A stretch of DNA of 64,000 bases from Sphingomonas pokkalii. GTDB lineage: Bacteria > Pseudomonadota > Alphaproteobacteria > Sphingomonadales > Sphingomonadaceae. Both the position numbers and the translations under genes were made by a program. The stretch is taken from contig NZ_QENQ01000001.1 in NCBI RefSeq assembly GCF_003096275.1, forward strand, positions 1,315,297 to 1,379,296. The letters run 5' to 3'. Each line of letters begins with the position of its first letter. The stretch's first letter is position 1. Below are positions 44,404 through 54,916 of this stretch, piece after piece. The notes under the pieces were generated by a model, which did no database searches, was not told the origin of the DNA, and saw nothing but the letters and a program-made list of their open reading frames with translations.

Positions 44404-45750
44404 CTATTTCAGCAGTACCAATTCCTCGGCCATGGTCGGGTGCAGCGCCACGGTGGCGTCGAACGCGTCCTTGGTAAGCCCCGCCTTCACCGCTACGGCG
44501 GCCGCCTGCAGGATCTCCGGCGCGTCCGGCCCGATCATGTGCAGGCCCACCACGCGGCCGGTCACGCCATCGCAGATCATCTTGTAGAGCGCCCGCTCGT
44601 GCCGCCCGGCGAGCACGTTCTTCATCGCCCGGAAGTCCGAGGTATAGACCTTCACCGAACCGAGCGTGTTGCGCGCTTCACCCTCGGTCATGCCCACCGA
44701 CGCGATCGGCGGGTGGCTGAATACCGCGCTTGGAATGCAGTGGTAATCCACCTGATGCGGCTTGCCGCCGAACATCGTGTCGGCAAAGGCCTGGCCCTCT
44801 CGGATCGCCACCGGGGTCAACTGCACGCGGTTGGTCACGTCGCCTACCGCATAGATGCTGGCGACCGAGCTGCGATTGTCGGCATCCACCTTCACCGCGC
44901 CCTTGTCGTCCAATTCGACGCCCACCGCTTCCAGGCCAAGCCCCTTGCTGTTGGGCACGCGGCCGGTGGCGAACAGTACGCAATCGACGTCGATCGGCTC
45001 GTGGTTGGTCATCGATACGCGCAGGCTGCCGTCTTCCTGCTTCTCGATCTTCTCGAACTCGGCGAAGAAGCGGAATTCGATGCCCTTGGTCATCGAGATC
45101 TGGAGCAGCCGGTCGCGGACCTGTGCGTCATAGCCGCGCAGGATCACGTCGCTGCGGTTGACCAGCGTCACCTTCGACCCGAATTCGTTGAAGATCCCGG
45201 CGAACTCGTTGGCGATATAGCCACCGCCGGCGATCAGTACGTGCTTGGGCAGCGTTGCCAGGTGGAAGACTTCGTTGGAGGTGATGCCATAGTCGCTGCC
45301 GGGGAAGCTTGGCACATGCGGATGCGCGCCGGTGGCGATCAGGATCGTCTTGGCGGTGACCGCCCGGCCGCTTGCCAGCGTAACCTCGTTCGGGCCGGTG
45401 ACGGTGGCGCGTTCGTGCAGGATGGTGACGCCGTTATTCTCCAGTCCCTGAGTGTAGAGGCCGTTGAGCCGATCCACGTCCGCCAACACGTTGTCCCGCA
45501 GCGTCGGCCAGTCGAACCGGCAATCGGGCACGTCCCAGCCGAAGCGGCGCGCGTCCTTCAGGTCCTCCGCGAAATGCGCGCCGAAGATCAGCAGCTTCTT
45601 CGGCACGCAGCCGCGGATCACGCAGGTGCCACCGACGCGATACTCCTCCGCCACCGCGACCTTGGCGCCATAGGCGGCCGACATGCGCGAGGCGCGCGTG
45701 CCGCCGGAGCCGGCGCCGATCACGAAAAGGTCGAAGTCAAAGTCGGACAT
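44404..45750 (-). CDS. gor: Glutathione-disulfide reductase
   Basis: A 448-residue flavoprotein. FAD-binding loop GAGSGGTRASRMSAAYGA at the N-terminus; redox-active disulfide C43-C48 in GGTCVIRGCVPKK; NADPH loop IAGGGYIANEFAG; catalytic His-Glu in ALHPTMAEEL at the C-terminus. It reduces glutathione disulfide with NADPH. The family also includes trypanothione and mycothione reductases, but the spacing fits Gor. Confidence 0.95.
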   Translation of the reverse strand: MSDFDFDLFVIGAGSGGTRASRMSAAYGAKVAVAEEYRVGGTCVIRGCVPKKLLIFGAHFAEDLKDARRFGWDVPDCRFDWPTLRDNVLADVDRLNGLYTQGLENNGVTILHERATVTGPNEVTLASGRAVTAKTILIATGAHPHVPSFPGSDYGITSNEVFHLATLPKHVLIAGGGYIANEFAGIFNEFGSKVTLVNRSDVILRGYDAQVRDRLLQISMTKGIEFRFFAEFEKIEKQEDGSLRVSMTNHEPIDVDCVLFATGRVPNSKGLGLEAVGVELDDKGAVKVDADNRSSVASIYAVGDVTNRVQLTPVAIREGQAFADTMFGGKPHQVDYHCIPSAVFSHPPIASVGMTEGEARNTLGSVKVYTSDFRAMKNVLAGRHERALYKMICDGVTGRVVGLHMIGPDAPEILQAAAVAVKAGLTKDAFDATVALHPTMAEELVLLK

Positions 45751-45985
45751 TGTTATTGCACTCCTGGACGGTGGACCGTCGAAACCTGCCCCTCATGCGC
45801 GACAAGGCGCTCAGGTGCGATCTTTATGTTGGTCCGCATGGGGATGGCATCCTTCCCGCCAGGCGTTCACATAGGAAAGGCCCGGGGGGTGGGCAAGCGA
45901 GGCTGTGCCCGGCAAATTTTGCCTAGTGCGGCCCTGCCTGCCCCCGCCGTCCTACAATGCAAGGATAGCAGCGGGAGGAGCGGGC

Positions 45986-46555
45986 ATGGCGTATCTGGGC
46001 AGCATCGTGCGAGGTTCGGCCGGTGGGTTCCAACCGACGACACGCTATGATCCCGTGCTGGCCGAACTGTTCCGCGAGGCGATCGTGGGGCCGGCGAGCT
46101 TCCACGAAATGGCGGCGATGGTCCGCTATGCGGAATCGCGCGGGCTGGGCGCAATCCGCTTCCGCTTCGACGACGAAGCGGGGCTGACCAGTCCCGCACA
46201 CCCGCTGCATGTGGCCTTCCTTGCAACGCTCCGTGACCCCGTGCTGGCGAGCGACTTCGCCGACCTGGGCGAGATCGCGCCGTGGCGGGAGCGAGCGCTG
46301 GCGGTGCGGCTGCCTTCCGACATGTTGGGGGCGCGGCCCAGCCGCACGGCGATGCGTGGCGCGATCACCGCCATAGGCAGCTCGTGCGAGGTGCGCGTCG
46401 CGCTATGCGTGGCAGCGCGCGTCCGATTCGGCGGCGAGGCCGAATGGTTCGGCCGCGAGGCGCAGGCGCTGTACGAAATGGGGCTGTTCCCCCAGGCGCG
46501 TGCCCGACTTGCAGCGAGTGTCTCGGGCGGCGGCGAGGCCATTGCAATCGGTTGA
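45986..46555 (+). CDS. Unknown protein, PilZ/PAS-like small soluble protein
   Basis: A 189-residue soluble protein that I do not recognise. There is no signal peptide or membrane helix. Features visible are an N-terminal YDPVLAELFREAIV, a central FRFDDEAGLTSPAHPLHVAF, and a C-terminal domain with MLGARPSRTAMRGAITAIGS. GGAGG lies 8 bases before the ATG at 45986; the longer frame to 45905 has none. It precedes ccrM by 251 bp on the same strand but is probably separate. Any domain label here is tentative. Confidence 0.65.
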   Translation: MAYLGSIVRGSAGGFQPTTRYDPVLAELFREAIVGPASFHEMAAMVRYAESRGLGAIRFRFDDEAGLTSPAHPLHVAFLATLRDPVLASDFADLGEIAPWRERALAVRLPSDMLGARPSRTAMRGAITAIGSSCEVRVALCVAARVRFGGEAEWFGREAQALYEMGLFPQARARLAASVSGGGEAIAIG

Positions 46556-46577
46556 GACGTTGGCGGAACGTTCCAGC

Positions 46578-47937
<1,360 letters not shown>

Positions 47938-47940
47938 GGT

Positions 47941-47972
47941 TTTCTCCTCCCCCTTGCGGGGGGGAGAGGGGT
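47941..47972 (+). terminator. C-rich/G-rich hairpin after ccrM
   Basis: TCTCCTCCCCC and GGGGGGGAGAGG pair around TTGC just after the ccrM stop. A similar G/C core with a GCAA-type loop occurs in the gap near 14790, suggesting a scattered sphingomonad intergenic element that may also act as terminator. Confidence 0.5.
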
Positions 47973-48028
47973 GCGCTGGCGGCGAGTGCGCGCTTCCCTG
48001 GTCGGCGTTCAACCGGTAGCAGTCCCGG

Positions 48029-49126
48029 ATGCTCGATCTTCCCGCCGCCGCCCGCCTCTATCTCCGCCCGATCCAGTTCGTCGACACCCCCATCGGCGGC
48101 GACGGCGCGGTCGCGCGGCTGGCGGGTGGGCTGCTCTGGTTCTCCGCCTATGAACTGATCGTCGTGGAAGGCTGCACGCGCATCCGCCAGCGCGTCGTCT
48201 CGATTGCGGAGGCTGAGGCGGATCCCCGCCTTGCGCCCATCGCCGCGCGCATCACCGCCTCCCGCGTGCCGCTGACCCTCGGCACCCGCACGCTGCGGTT
48301 CGATCAGCCGCAGGTGATGGCGATCCTCAACATGACGCCGGACAGCTTCTCAGATGGCGGCAAGCACATGGGCGATCCCGCGGCGGCCGCGCAGTCCGGC
48401 GTCGAGATGAGCATCGCCGGCGCAGCGATCCTCGATGTCGGCGGGGAGTCCACCCGGCCGGGTGCGGAAACCGTGTGGGAAGGGGACGAAATCGCCCGCG
48501 TCGTGCCGGTGATTGCGCGGCTGGCGGCGAGCAGCGCGGCGATCTCGATCGACACCCGCAAGGCCGCGGTGATGGAGGCCGCGCTCGCCGCCGGCGCGCA
48601 TCTCGTCAACGACGTGTCGGCGCTGCTCTATGATGATCGCGCGCTGGAGGTGGTGGCGCGCGCCGACTGTCCGGTGGTCCTGATGCACGCCGCCGATCCG
48701 AAGCGCGGCGCCCAGGGGAAGGGCGGGTACGCCGATCCGCTGATCGAAGTCTACGACTGGCTGGAGGCGCGCGTAGAGGCCGTGGTTGCGGCCGGCGTTG
48801 ACCGGGCGAAGATCGTGATTGACCCCGGCATCGGCTTCGGCAAGTCGCTGGCGGACAATCTGGCGCTGATGAACGGGCTGGCGCTGTTCCATGGGATTGG
48901 ATGCCCGATCCTGCTGGGTGCCAGCCGCAAGCGGATCGTCGGCGCGCTGGCGAACGAGGCGCCGGCCGAGCAGCGGCTGGGCGGATCGCTGGCGCTCGCG
49001 CTGAAGGGCGCGGCGTTAGGCGTGCAATTGCTGCGCGTGCACGACGCGTTCGAAAGCGTGCAGGCGCTGCGAGTGTGGCGCGGCATGGAGGATGCCGCGC
49101 GCACCGCGCCTCACGCCGCGCTTTGA
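48029..49126 (+). CDS. folP: Dihydropteroate synthase
   Basis: A 365-residue folate enzyme joining p-aminobenzoate to dihydropterin pyrophosphate; target of sulfonamides. Signatures: VMAILNMTPDSFSDGGKH and GAAILDVGGESTRPGAETV; downstream VNDVSALLYDD, KIVIDPGIGFGKS and LLGASRKRIVGAL. About 95 N-terminal residues (ARLYLRPIQFVDTPIGGDGA and on) extend beyond the usual 270-280 length, a feature seen in alphaproteobacterial FolP. It ends 16 bp inside the convergent NtrC-type gene. Confidence 0.96.
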   Translation: MLDLPAAARLYLRPIQFVDTPIGGDGAVARLAGGLLWFSAYELIVVEGCTRIRQRVVSIAEAEADPRLAPIAARITASRVPLTLGTRTLRFDQPQVMAILNMTPDSFSDGGKHMGDPAAAAQSGVEMSIAGAAILDVGGESTRPGAETVWEGDEIARVVPVIARLAASSAAISIDTRKAAVMEAALAAGAHLVNDVSALLYDDRALEVVARADCPVVLMHAADPKRGAQGKGGYADPLIEVYDWLEARVEAVVAAGVDRAKIVIDPGIGFGKSLADNLALMNGLALFHGIGCPILLGASRKRIVGALANEAPAEQRLGGSLALALKGAALGVQLLRVHDAFESVQALRVWRGMEDAARTAPHAAL

Positions 49127-50538
49127 TCGATCCCCAGTTCGCCGAGCTTGCGGTACAGCGTCGAGCGGCCGATGCCGAGGCGACGGGCGACCTCGGTCAT
49201 CCGGCCGCGATAATGGCCGATGGCGAGGCGGATCACATCGGCTTCGATCTCGTCGAGGGGACGCAGATTGCCGTCGGGATGGAACAGGCTGATGCCGGCG
49301 GGGCTGGCCGCCGCGGCCGTCGGTCCTGGCGTGGCGGCGCGGCCCAGCGTCAATTGCGCGATCTGCGGGAAATTCTCGTGCGTCAGCCCTTCTTCGTCGC
49401 ATAGCACGGCGGCCCGGAAGAGGGCATTCTGCAGCTGGCGGACGTTGCCGGGCCAATCATAGCTGCCGAGCAGGCGCAGCGCATCATCGGTGATCGAAAG
49501 CGCCCGCAGTCCCGGCTGTTCGGCAATCCGCCCGAGCAGATGGCGGACCAGCGCGGGAATGTCGCCGGCGCGTTCGCGCAACGGCGGGATGGTGACCTGC
49601 ACAACGTTCAGGCGATAATAAAGGTCTTCGCGGAAACGTCCCGCTTCCACTTCGGCGAGGAGCGGCACATTGCTGGCCGCGACCACACGTACGTCCACCT
49701 CGCGGGGATGCCGGGCGCCGAGCGGTTGGATCTCGCCGGTCTGGAGAACGCGCAGCAGCTTCACCTGCGCTTCTAGCGGCATCTCGCTGACCTCGTCGAG
49801 GAAGATGGTGCTGCCATCTGCATCGACAAAGCGGCCGATCTTGCGTTCGAACGCGCCGGTGAACGCGCCTTCTTCATGCCCGAACAGTTCGGATTCGACG
49901 AGATTGGCCGGGATCGCGCCGCAGGTCACACAGATCAGATCCTTGCGGCCGCGTGGCGAGGCATCGTGGATCGCTTCCGCCACGACATGTTTGCCAACGC
50001 CGCTTTCGCCTTCGATCAGCACTGGCACGCGGGCGCGCGCGGCCTTGGCGGCAATGGCAAGCGCGGCGCGGAACTGGGGTGCGGCGCCGACGATGCCGGC
50101 AAAACCGAGATTGGCGGTGAGCTTTTCGGTGAGGGGACGGAGTTCGCCGGCGCTGCCGCCGCCGAGTGCGACTTCCAGCGCGGCGAGCAGGCGCTCGGAA
50201 GCGATCGGCTTGACCAGGAAATCGCTGGCGCCGGCACGCATCGCCGCCACGGCCGCAGCGACCGAACCGTTCGCCGCGAGCACCAGAATCGGCATGGCGG
50301 GCCTGCGCGCCCGCAGATCGGCGATCAGCGCCGACGCATCCGCATCGGAACCCGAATGATCGAGGATGACGGCATCGACCGCCAGCCCGTCCGGCGTTGC
50401 CAGAGTCGACAACGCGGTGGCGGCGTCATCGGCAAACAAGGTACGCCAGCTGCGGCGCGAAGCGATCGCGGCCACCAGACGTCGCTGCGCCGGTTCCGAA
50501 TCGATCAGCAACAGAAGGCGCTGTCCGTTGCGCGTCAT
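49111..50538 (-). CDS. NtrC-type sigma-54 response regulator
   Basis: A 475-residue regulator with three domains. Receiver (about 1-125): phosphorylatable D60 in VILDHSGSD, lysine in FLVKPIA; the N-terminal acidic pair is weak (LLLIDSEPAQ), so phosphorylation may be altered. AAA+ domain: Walker A GESGVGKH, the sigma-54 contact loop EEGAFTGAF, and Walker B IFLDEV. A Fis-type helix-turn-helix closes the protein (YRGRMTEVARRLGIGRSTLY). It activates sigma-54 promoters. No histidine kinase is adjacent, so it is an orphan here. Confidence 0.93.
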   Translation of the reverse strand: MTRNGQRLLLLIDSEPAQRRLVAAIASRRSWRTLFADDAATALSTLATPDGLAVDAVILDHSGSDADASALIADLRARRPAMPILVLAANGSVAAAVAAMRAGASDFLVKPIASERLLAALEVALGGGSAGELRPLTEKLTANLGFAGIVGAAPQFRAALAIAAKAARARVPVLIEGESGVGKHVVAEAIHDASPRGRKDLICVTCGAIPANLVESELFGHEEGAFTGAFERKIGRFVDADGSTIFLDEVSEMPLEAQVKLLRVLQTGEIQPLGARHPREVDVRVVAASNVPLLAEVEAGRFREDLYYRLNVVQVTIPPLRERAGDIPALVRHLLGRIAEQPGLRALSITDDALRLLGSYDWPGNVRQLQNALFRAAVLCDEEGLTHENFPQIAQLTLGRAATPGPTAAAASPAGISLFHPDGNLRPLDEIEADVIRLAIGHYRGRMTEVARRLGIGRSTLYRKLGELGIDQSAA

Positions 50539-50639
50539 GCAGACTCCCGTCCCAAATGTCCCGTTTCGAACCGCATCTTTAGGGCCGATCGGTAAAGTTC
50601 GGCTTAAGCGTCCGCGAACCAGTTCTTGGGCCCGCGGGG

Positions 50640-50667
50640 TTGAGGGTCGGCGACTCAGCGGTATAAG
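50640..50667 (+). promoter_or_regulatory. Candidate promoter of the coxIV-pnt operon
   Basis: TTGAGG (50640-50645) and TATAAG (50662-50667) are spaced 16 bp, close to sigma-70 consensus, and lie 33 bp before the subunit IV start. A GANTC site (GACTC) sits within the spacer, so CcrM methylation could influence it. Confidence 0.5.
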
Positions 50668-50699
50668 ACATCGCGTACCTTTGGAGAGGAAGCTGATCC

Positions 50700-50837
50700 A
50701 TGGCGGAAACGGGCGAAAACGTCGGCGAGGTCCAAGCGCATCTCGATACTTTCCACGGCTTCACTGCGTTAATGAAATGGGGGACGGTCATCGTTTTGCT
50801 AATCGCTGCCTTCGTCGTCTTCCTGATCGCACATTGA
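50700..50837 (+). CDS. aa3-type cytochrome c oxidase subunit IV
   Basis: A 45-residue single-helix protein: MAETGENVGEVQAHLDTFHG, then a membrane helix (TVIVLLIAAFVVFLIA). The pattern H-x4-F-x-G-F-x5-KWG is that of the short alphaproteobacterial aa3 oxidase subunit IV. The ATG follows GAGAGGA. It lies 1 bp before pntAA and is probably co-transcribed with it, an arrangement often seen in sphingomonads. It should sit in the inner membrane with the oxidase, whose other subunits are not in this window. Confidence 0.88.
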   Translation: MAETGENVGEVQAHLDTFHGFTALMKWGTVIVLLIAAFVVFLIAH

Positions 50838-50838
50838 C

Positions 50839-51960
50839 GTGAAGATCGCCGTATTGAAAGAGGCCGCGCTTGCAGAGCGGCGGGTTGCGGCTACGCCGGA
50901 AACGGTGAAGAAATTCATCGGTTTACAGGCCAATGTAGCAGTAGAGGTGGGCGCGGGACTTGCTGCATCCTTTGCAGATGCGGCCTATCGCGACGCCGGG
51001 GCAACGCTGGTTTCCCGCAGCGAGGCGCTGGCCGGGGCCGATATCGTGCTGGCGGTGCAGGGGCCGGATCCCGACAGTCTTGCTGGTGTGAATGCCGGCG
51101 CGTGGCTGGTCGCGGGGCTGAATCCGTTCGGCGAACGGGCGCGACTCGATCGCTACGCTGCGCTGGGGCTGGAGGCGCTGGCGATGGAGTTCATGCCGCG
51201 TATTACCCGTGCCCAATCGATGGACATCCTGTCGTCACAATCCAACCTGGCGGGCTATAAGGCGGTGCTGGATGCTGCCGCCGAATATGATCGTGCCTTT
51301 CCGATGATGATGACGGCGGCCGGCACGGTGAGTGCGGCGAAGCTGTTCGTGATGGGGGTGGGCGTTGCCGGTCTGCAGGCGATCGCCACCGCGCGGCGGC
51401 TGGGCGCGCAGGTTTCCGCTACCGATGTGCGCGCCGCCACCCGCGAGCAGATCCTGTCGCTGGGGGCCAAGCCGATCTTCGTGGAGAATGTGAAGGGGAT
51501 CGAAGGCGAAGGCACCGGCGGCTATGCCACCGAGATGAGCGACGAGTACAAGGCCGCGCAGGCCGAGCTCGTTTCCGCGCATATCGCCAAGCAGGACATT
51601 GTGATCACCACCGCGCTGATTCCGGGGCGCCCGGCGCCGCGGCTGATCAGCGATGCGCAGATCGCCAGCATGAAGCCCGGCGGCGTGATCGTCGACCTTG
51701 CGGTGGAGCAGGGTGGGAACGTGGAAGGCGCGGTGGCGGGCGAGATCGTCGAGCGCCACGGCGTGAAGATCATCGGCCATCGCAATGTGCCCAGCCGGCT
51801 GGCTACCGATGCCTCTGCACTGTTCGCGCGCAACCTGTTCAACTTCCTTTCCGCCTTCTGGGACAAGGAAGCGGGCCGGCCTGTGCTGGACGAGGAGATC
51901 GGCAACGCCGTGCGGGTCACGCAGGGCGGCAAGGTGGTGCACGAGAGACTGTTGCAATGA
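50839..51960 (+). CDS. pntAA: NAD(P) transhydrogenase subunit alpha part 1
   Basis: A 373-residue soluble NAD(H)-binding domain (dI) of proton-translocating transhydrogenase. N-terminal KEAALAERRVAATPETVKKF and the Rossmann region VMGVGVAGLQAIATARRLGA are typical, as is the mobile-loop region ahead of LIPGRPAPRLISDAQI. The GTG start at 50839 is one base after the subunit IV stop. The three-subunit split (AA, AB, B) is common in alphaproteobacteria. The complex makes NADPH from NADH using the proton gradient. Confidence 0.96.
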   Translation: MKIAVLKEAALAERRVAATPETVKKFIGLQANVAVEVGAGLAASFADAAYRDAGATLVSRSEALAGADIVLAVQGPDPDSLAGVNAGAWLVAGLNPFGERARLDRYAALGLEALAMEFMPRITRAQSMDILSSQSNLAGYKAVLDAAAEYDRAFPMMMTAAGTVSAAKLFVMGVGVAGLQAIATARRLGAQVSATDVRAATREQILSLGAKPIFVENVKGIEGEGTGGYATEMSDEYKAAQAELVSAHIAKQDIVITTALIPGRPAPRLISDAQIASMKPGGVIVDLAVEQGGNVEGAVAGEIVERHGVKIIGHRNVPSRLATDASALFARNLFNFLSAFWDKEAGRPVLDEEIGNAVRVTQGGKVVHERLLQ

Positions 51961-52040
51961 CGCCTGTCGCGTTCCCCCACCATTCCCGTTCCGAGGAGGA
52001 TCTGTGCCCAACCGCGTGTGGGCCGGATCAGGAGTAGATC

Positions 52041-52322
52041 ATGGATTTCATCTCGATCCTGTCGGTCTTCGTGCTGGCGTGTTTCGTCGGATATTACGTC
52101 GTCTGGTCGGTGACGCCGGCGCTGCACACGCCGCTGATGGCGGTGACCAACGCCATTTCGTCCGTGATCATCGTCGGTGCGCTGGTCGCTTCGATGGCGG
52201 CCGGGGCGGAGATCGCCAAATGGCTGGGGCTGGTTGCTGTCGCGCTCGCCTCCGTCAACATCTTTGGCGGGTTCGCCGTCACCGAGCGGATGCTCGCCAT
52301 GTACAAGAAAAAGGAGCGCTGA
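52041..52322 (+). CDS. pntAB: NAD(P) transhydrogenase subunit alpha part 2
   Basis: A 93-residue membrane subunit with about three helices, containing the conserved stretches GYYVVWSVTPALHTPLMAVT and NAISSVIIVGAL, and the end NIFGGFAVTERMLAMYKKKE. It provides half of the proton channel (dII). It starts 80 bp after pntAA, and its stop is one base before the pntB ATG. Confidence 0.95.
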   Translation: MDFISILSVFVLACFVGYYVVWSVTPALHTPLMAVTNAISSVIIVGALVASMAAGAEIAKWLGLVAVALASVNIFGGFAVTERMLAMYKKKER

Positions 52323-52323
52323 A

Positions 52324-53763
52324 ATGCCTGAGGCGCTGCCTGTAAATCCTTGGGTCTCGCTGGCCTATCTGGTCGCCGGCGTCTGCTTCATCCTGGCGCT
52401 GCGGGGGCTTTCCAGCCCTGCGACCAGCCGGCGGGGCAACCGGCTGGGCATGATCGGCATGGGGATCGCGGTGGTCACCACCTTGATTACCCATGACATC
52501 GCTAGCCCGATCGAGCTGGCAGCGGCGATCGCTATCGGTGGCGCGATCGGCTTCGTGACGGCGCGCCGGATCGCGATGACGGCGATGCCGCAGTTGGTGG
52601 CGGCATTCCACTCGTTGGTGGGCCTTGCCGCCGTGCTGGTCGCGGCCGCGGCATTTCTGAACCCGGTGGCGTTCGGCATCGCGCAGGTGATCCGCCCGAT
52701 CTTCGGTCCCGACGTGGTGACGATCCTGCCGGTGAGCCGGATCGAGATGAGTCTTGGCGTGGCGATCGGTGCGATCACCTTTTCCGGTTCGGTGATCGCG
52801 TTCCTGAAGCTGAACGGCAATATGGGGGGCAAGCCGATCCTGCTCCCGGGCCGCCATGTCATTAACCTGGCGCTGCTCGCGGCCATCCTGGGCCTGGTGG
52901 TGCTGTTCGTGGAAGATCAGTCACCCTGGATCTTCTGGACGATCACGGTACTGAGCTTCGCGATCGGTTTCCTTCTGATCGTGCCGATCGGCGGGGCGGA
53001 CATGCCGGTCGTCGTGTCGATGCTCAACAGCTATTCGGGCTGGGCGGCGGCGGCGATGGGCTTCACGCTGCATAATTCGGCGATGATCATCACCGGCGCG
53101 CTAGTGGGCAGCTCGGGCGCGATCCTTAGCTACATCATGTGCAAGGCGATGAACCGCAGCTTCGTGAGCGTGATCGCCGGCGGCTTCGGCGGCGACGCCG
53201 GCGGCGGCGCGAGCGGTGCCGCAGCGATCGACCGGCCGTGGAAGCGCGGCTCGGCCGACGACGCCGCGTTCCTCATGTCACAGGCCGAGCAAGTCATCAT
53301 CGTTCCCGGCTATGGCATGGCGGTGGCCCAGGCCCAGCACGCGCTCCGCGAAATGGGCGACAAGCTGAAGGCGCACGGTGTGCGGGTGAAATATGCGATC
53401 CATCCCGTCGCAGGGCGGATGCCGGGCCATATGAACGTGCTGCTGGCAGAGGCCAACGTGCCCTATGACGAAGTGTTCGAACTGGAAGATATCAATTCCG
53501 AATTCGCACAGACCGATGTCGCCTTCGTGATCGGTGCCAACGACGTTACCAATCCCGCGGCCAAGACTGACAAGTCCTCACCCATTTTCGGGATGCCGGT
53601 GTTGGATGTGGAAAAGGCGAAGACTGTATTGTTCATCAAGCGTAGCATGGGTGGTGTGGGCTATGCTGGCGTGGATAACGAACTATTCTATCGGGATAAT
53701 ACTATGATGTTGTTGGCGGACGCGAAGAAGATGGTGGAAGAGATTGTGAAGGCGATCGAGTAG
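52324..53763 (+). CDS. pntB: NAD(P) transhydrogenase subunit beta
   Basis: A 479-residue subunit with about eight membrane helices (dII) and a C-terminal soluble NADP(H)-binding domain (dIII). The dIII fingerprint is VIIVPGYGMAVAQAQHALRE, followed by KYAIHPVAGRMPGHMNVLLA and DVAFVIGANDVTNPAA. AAGGAG lies 7 bases before the ATG. It closes the pnt operon. Confidence 0.97.
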   Translation: MPEALPVNPWVSLAYLVAGVCFILALRGLSSPATSRRGNRLGMIGMGIAVVTTLITHDIASPIELAAAIAIGGAIGFVTARRIAMTAMPQLVAAFHSLVGLAAVLVAAAAFLNPVAFGIAQVIRPIFGPDVVTILPVSRIEMSLGVAIGAITFSGSVIAFLKLNGNMGGKPILLPGRHVINLALLAAILGLVVLFVEDQSPWIFWTITVLSFAIGFLLIVPIGGADMPVVVSMLNSYSGWAAAAMGFTLHNSAMIITGALVGSSGAILSYIMCKAMNRSFVSVIAGGFGGDAGGGASGAAAIDRPWKRGSADDAAFLMSQAEQVIIVPGYGMAVAQAQHALREMGDKLKAHGVRVKYAIHPVAGRMPGHMNVLLAEANVPYDEVFELEDINSEFAQTDVAFVIGANDVTNPAAKTDKSSPIFGMPVLDVEKAKTVLFIKRSMGGVGYAGVDNELFYRDNTMMLLADAKKMVEEIVKAIE

Positions 53764-53910
53764 CTGCCGACCCGGCGCGGCTTGGTCCGGATCGGACGGA
53801 AACCCGGCGGCGGTACGGATGGTTGATCCGAAATGGAGGAACTCCTTCTCCGTCGTTCCGGACCGTTGCTGCAAGGGTGGGGAACGGACGCCGAGCCGAG
53901 GGGGAGAGAC

Positions 53911-54852
53911 ATGCACGAGGTGGCGCTGGACGCAGGGGACATAGCGGTTCGTTACGATCAGGCGTCGGAGAGGGCGGTGATCGTGGCCGCGCCGGGCGCG
54001 GGTTCGGAGGCTGCCTGCCGGGCGGCCGCGCTGGCGGGATATCGGACACCCCCCCCGATCGATCCCATGGCTGCCTTGATCGAACAGGACCTGATCGGCG
54101 GTGCGCAGATGGTGCTGCTGGAGGTGGCGGACCTGGACTGGTCGCTGGCGGAGCCGTTGCTGGCCACGATCGGCGCGCTGGCGGAAGCGTGGCAGATTCC
54201 CATGATCGCCACCGTGGCCCTCGCGCAGATCGATGGCGCCGCCGCCCTGTTGCCGGAGGGGTGCGTGCTGCAATGCCAGCCGAGCGATTCCGACCGGATG
54301 GCCGCCGCCCTGTTGCTGCGGCCACCGGCGACGGCGCGGCTCCATGACAGCGCGCGCGACACAGACATGGTGCGGATGCGCCGGTTCCAGGAGGAAGTCG
54401 CCCGGATTGCGGAGTCGCTTGCCCGGTTGAGCCGGGCGGACATGGGCGAGGTTCCGGCGCTGGTGCGCAACGACAGCATCGCTTTCCGCCCCACCGACGA
54501 TGAGGCGCCCAGCGCCCAGGAAATCCGGCGGGTGATTCGGGCACGCCGGATGCGCGCGGACTATTTCCAGGCGGAGCTTTTCGCCGATCCTGCCTGGGAC
54601 ATGCTGCTGGACCTGTTCGCGTCCGAACTCGAGCATCGCCAGGTCTCCGTCTCCAGCCTGTGCATCGCGGCTGCGGTGCCGCCGACGACGGCGCTGCGCT
54701 GGATCGGCACGATGAACGAGAGCGGCCTGTTCGAGCGCCGCGCCGATACCAACGATCGCCGCCGCGCCTATATCGGATTGACCGATCGGGCGCGGGACGG
54801 AATGCTGCGCTATGTGAGTGCGGTGAAGCGCGCGGGACTGAATTTGGCTTGA
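53911..54852 (+). CDS. MarR-like winged-helix regulator with long N-terminal domain
   Basis: A 313-residue protein. The C-terminal ~100 residues form a MarR-type winged helix (DLFASELEHRQVSVSSLCIA, LRWIGTMNESGLFERRADTN, DRRRAYIGLTDRARDGMLRY). The N-terminal ~190 residues have no family that I recognise; they alternate strands and helices (MVLLEVADLDWSLAEPLLAT) and may bind a ligand. GGGGGAGAG precedes the ATG at 53911. An extended in-frame start at 53833 is possible but unsupported. It ends 64 bp before tRNA-Val. Confidence 0.8.
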   Translation: MHEVALDAGDIAVRYDQASERAVIVAAPGAGSEAACRAAALAGYRTPPPIDPMAALIEQDLIGGAQMVLLEVADLDWSLAEPLLATIGALAEAWQIPMIATVALAQIDGAAALLPEGCVLQCQPSDSDRMAAALLLRPPATARLHDSARDTDMVRMRRFQEEVARIAESLARLSRADMGEVPALVRNDSIAFRPTDDEAPSAQEIRRVIRARRMRADYFQAELFADPAWDMLLDLFASELEHRQVSVSSLCIAAAVPPTTALRWIGTMNESGLFERRADTNDRRRAYIGLTDRARDGMLRYVSAVKRAGLNLA

Positions 54853-54916
54853 GGGGCTTGCCCTTCGCGTCCGGCTTTGGCATCGGCATCGAACGCGGTC
54901 GCCTTGGCGGACCCGC

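Noticed and set aside
46540..46555. GCAATCGGTTG resembling the sucrose LacI operator
   Set aside because: Only one half-site matches, and it lies inside the 3' end of a coding gene.
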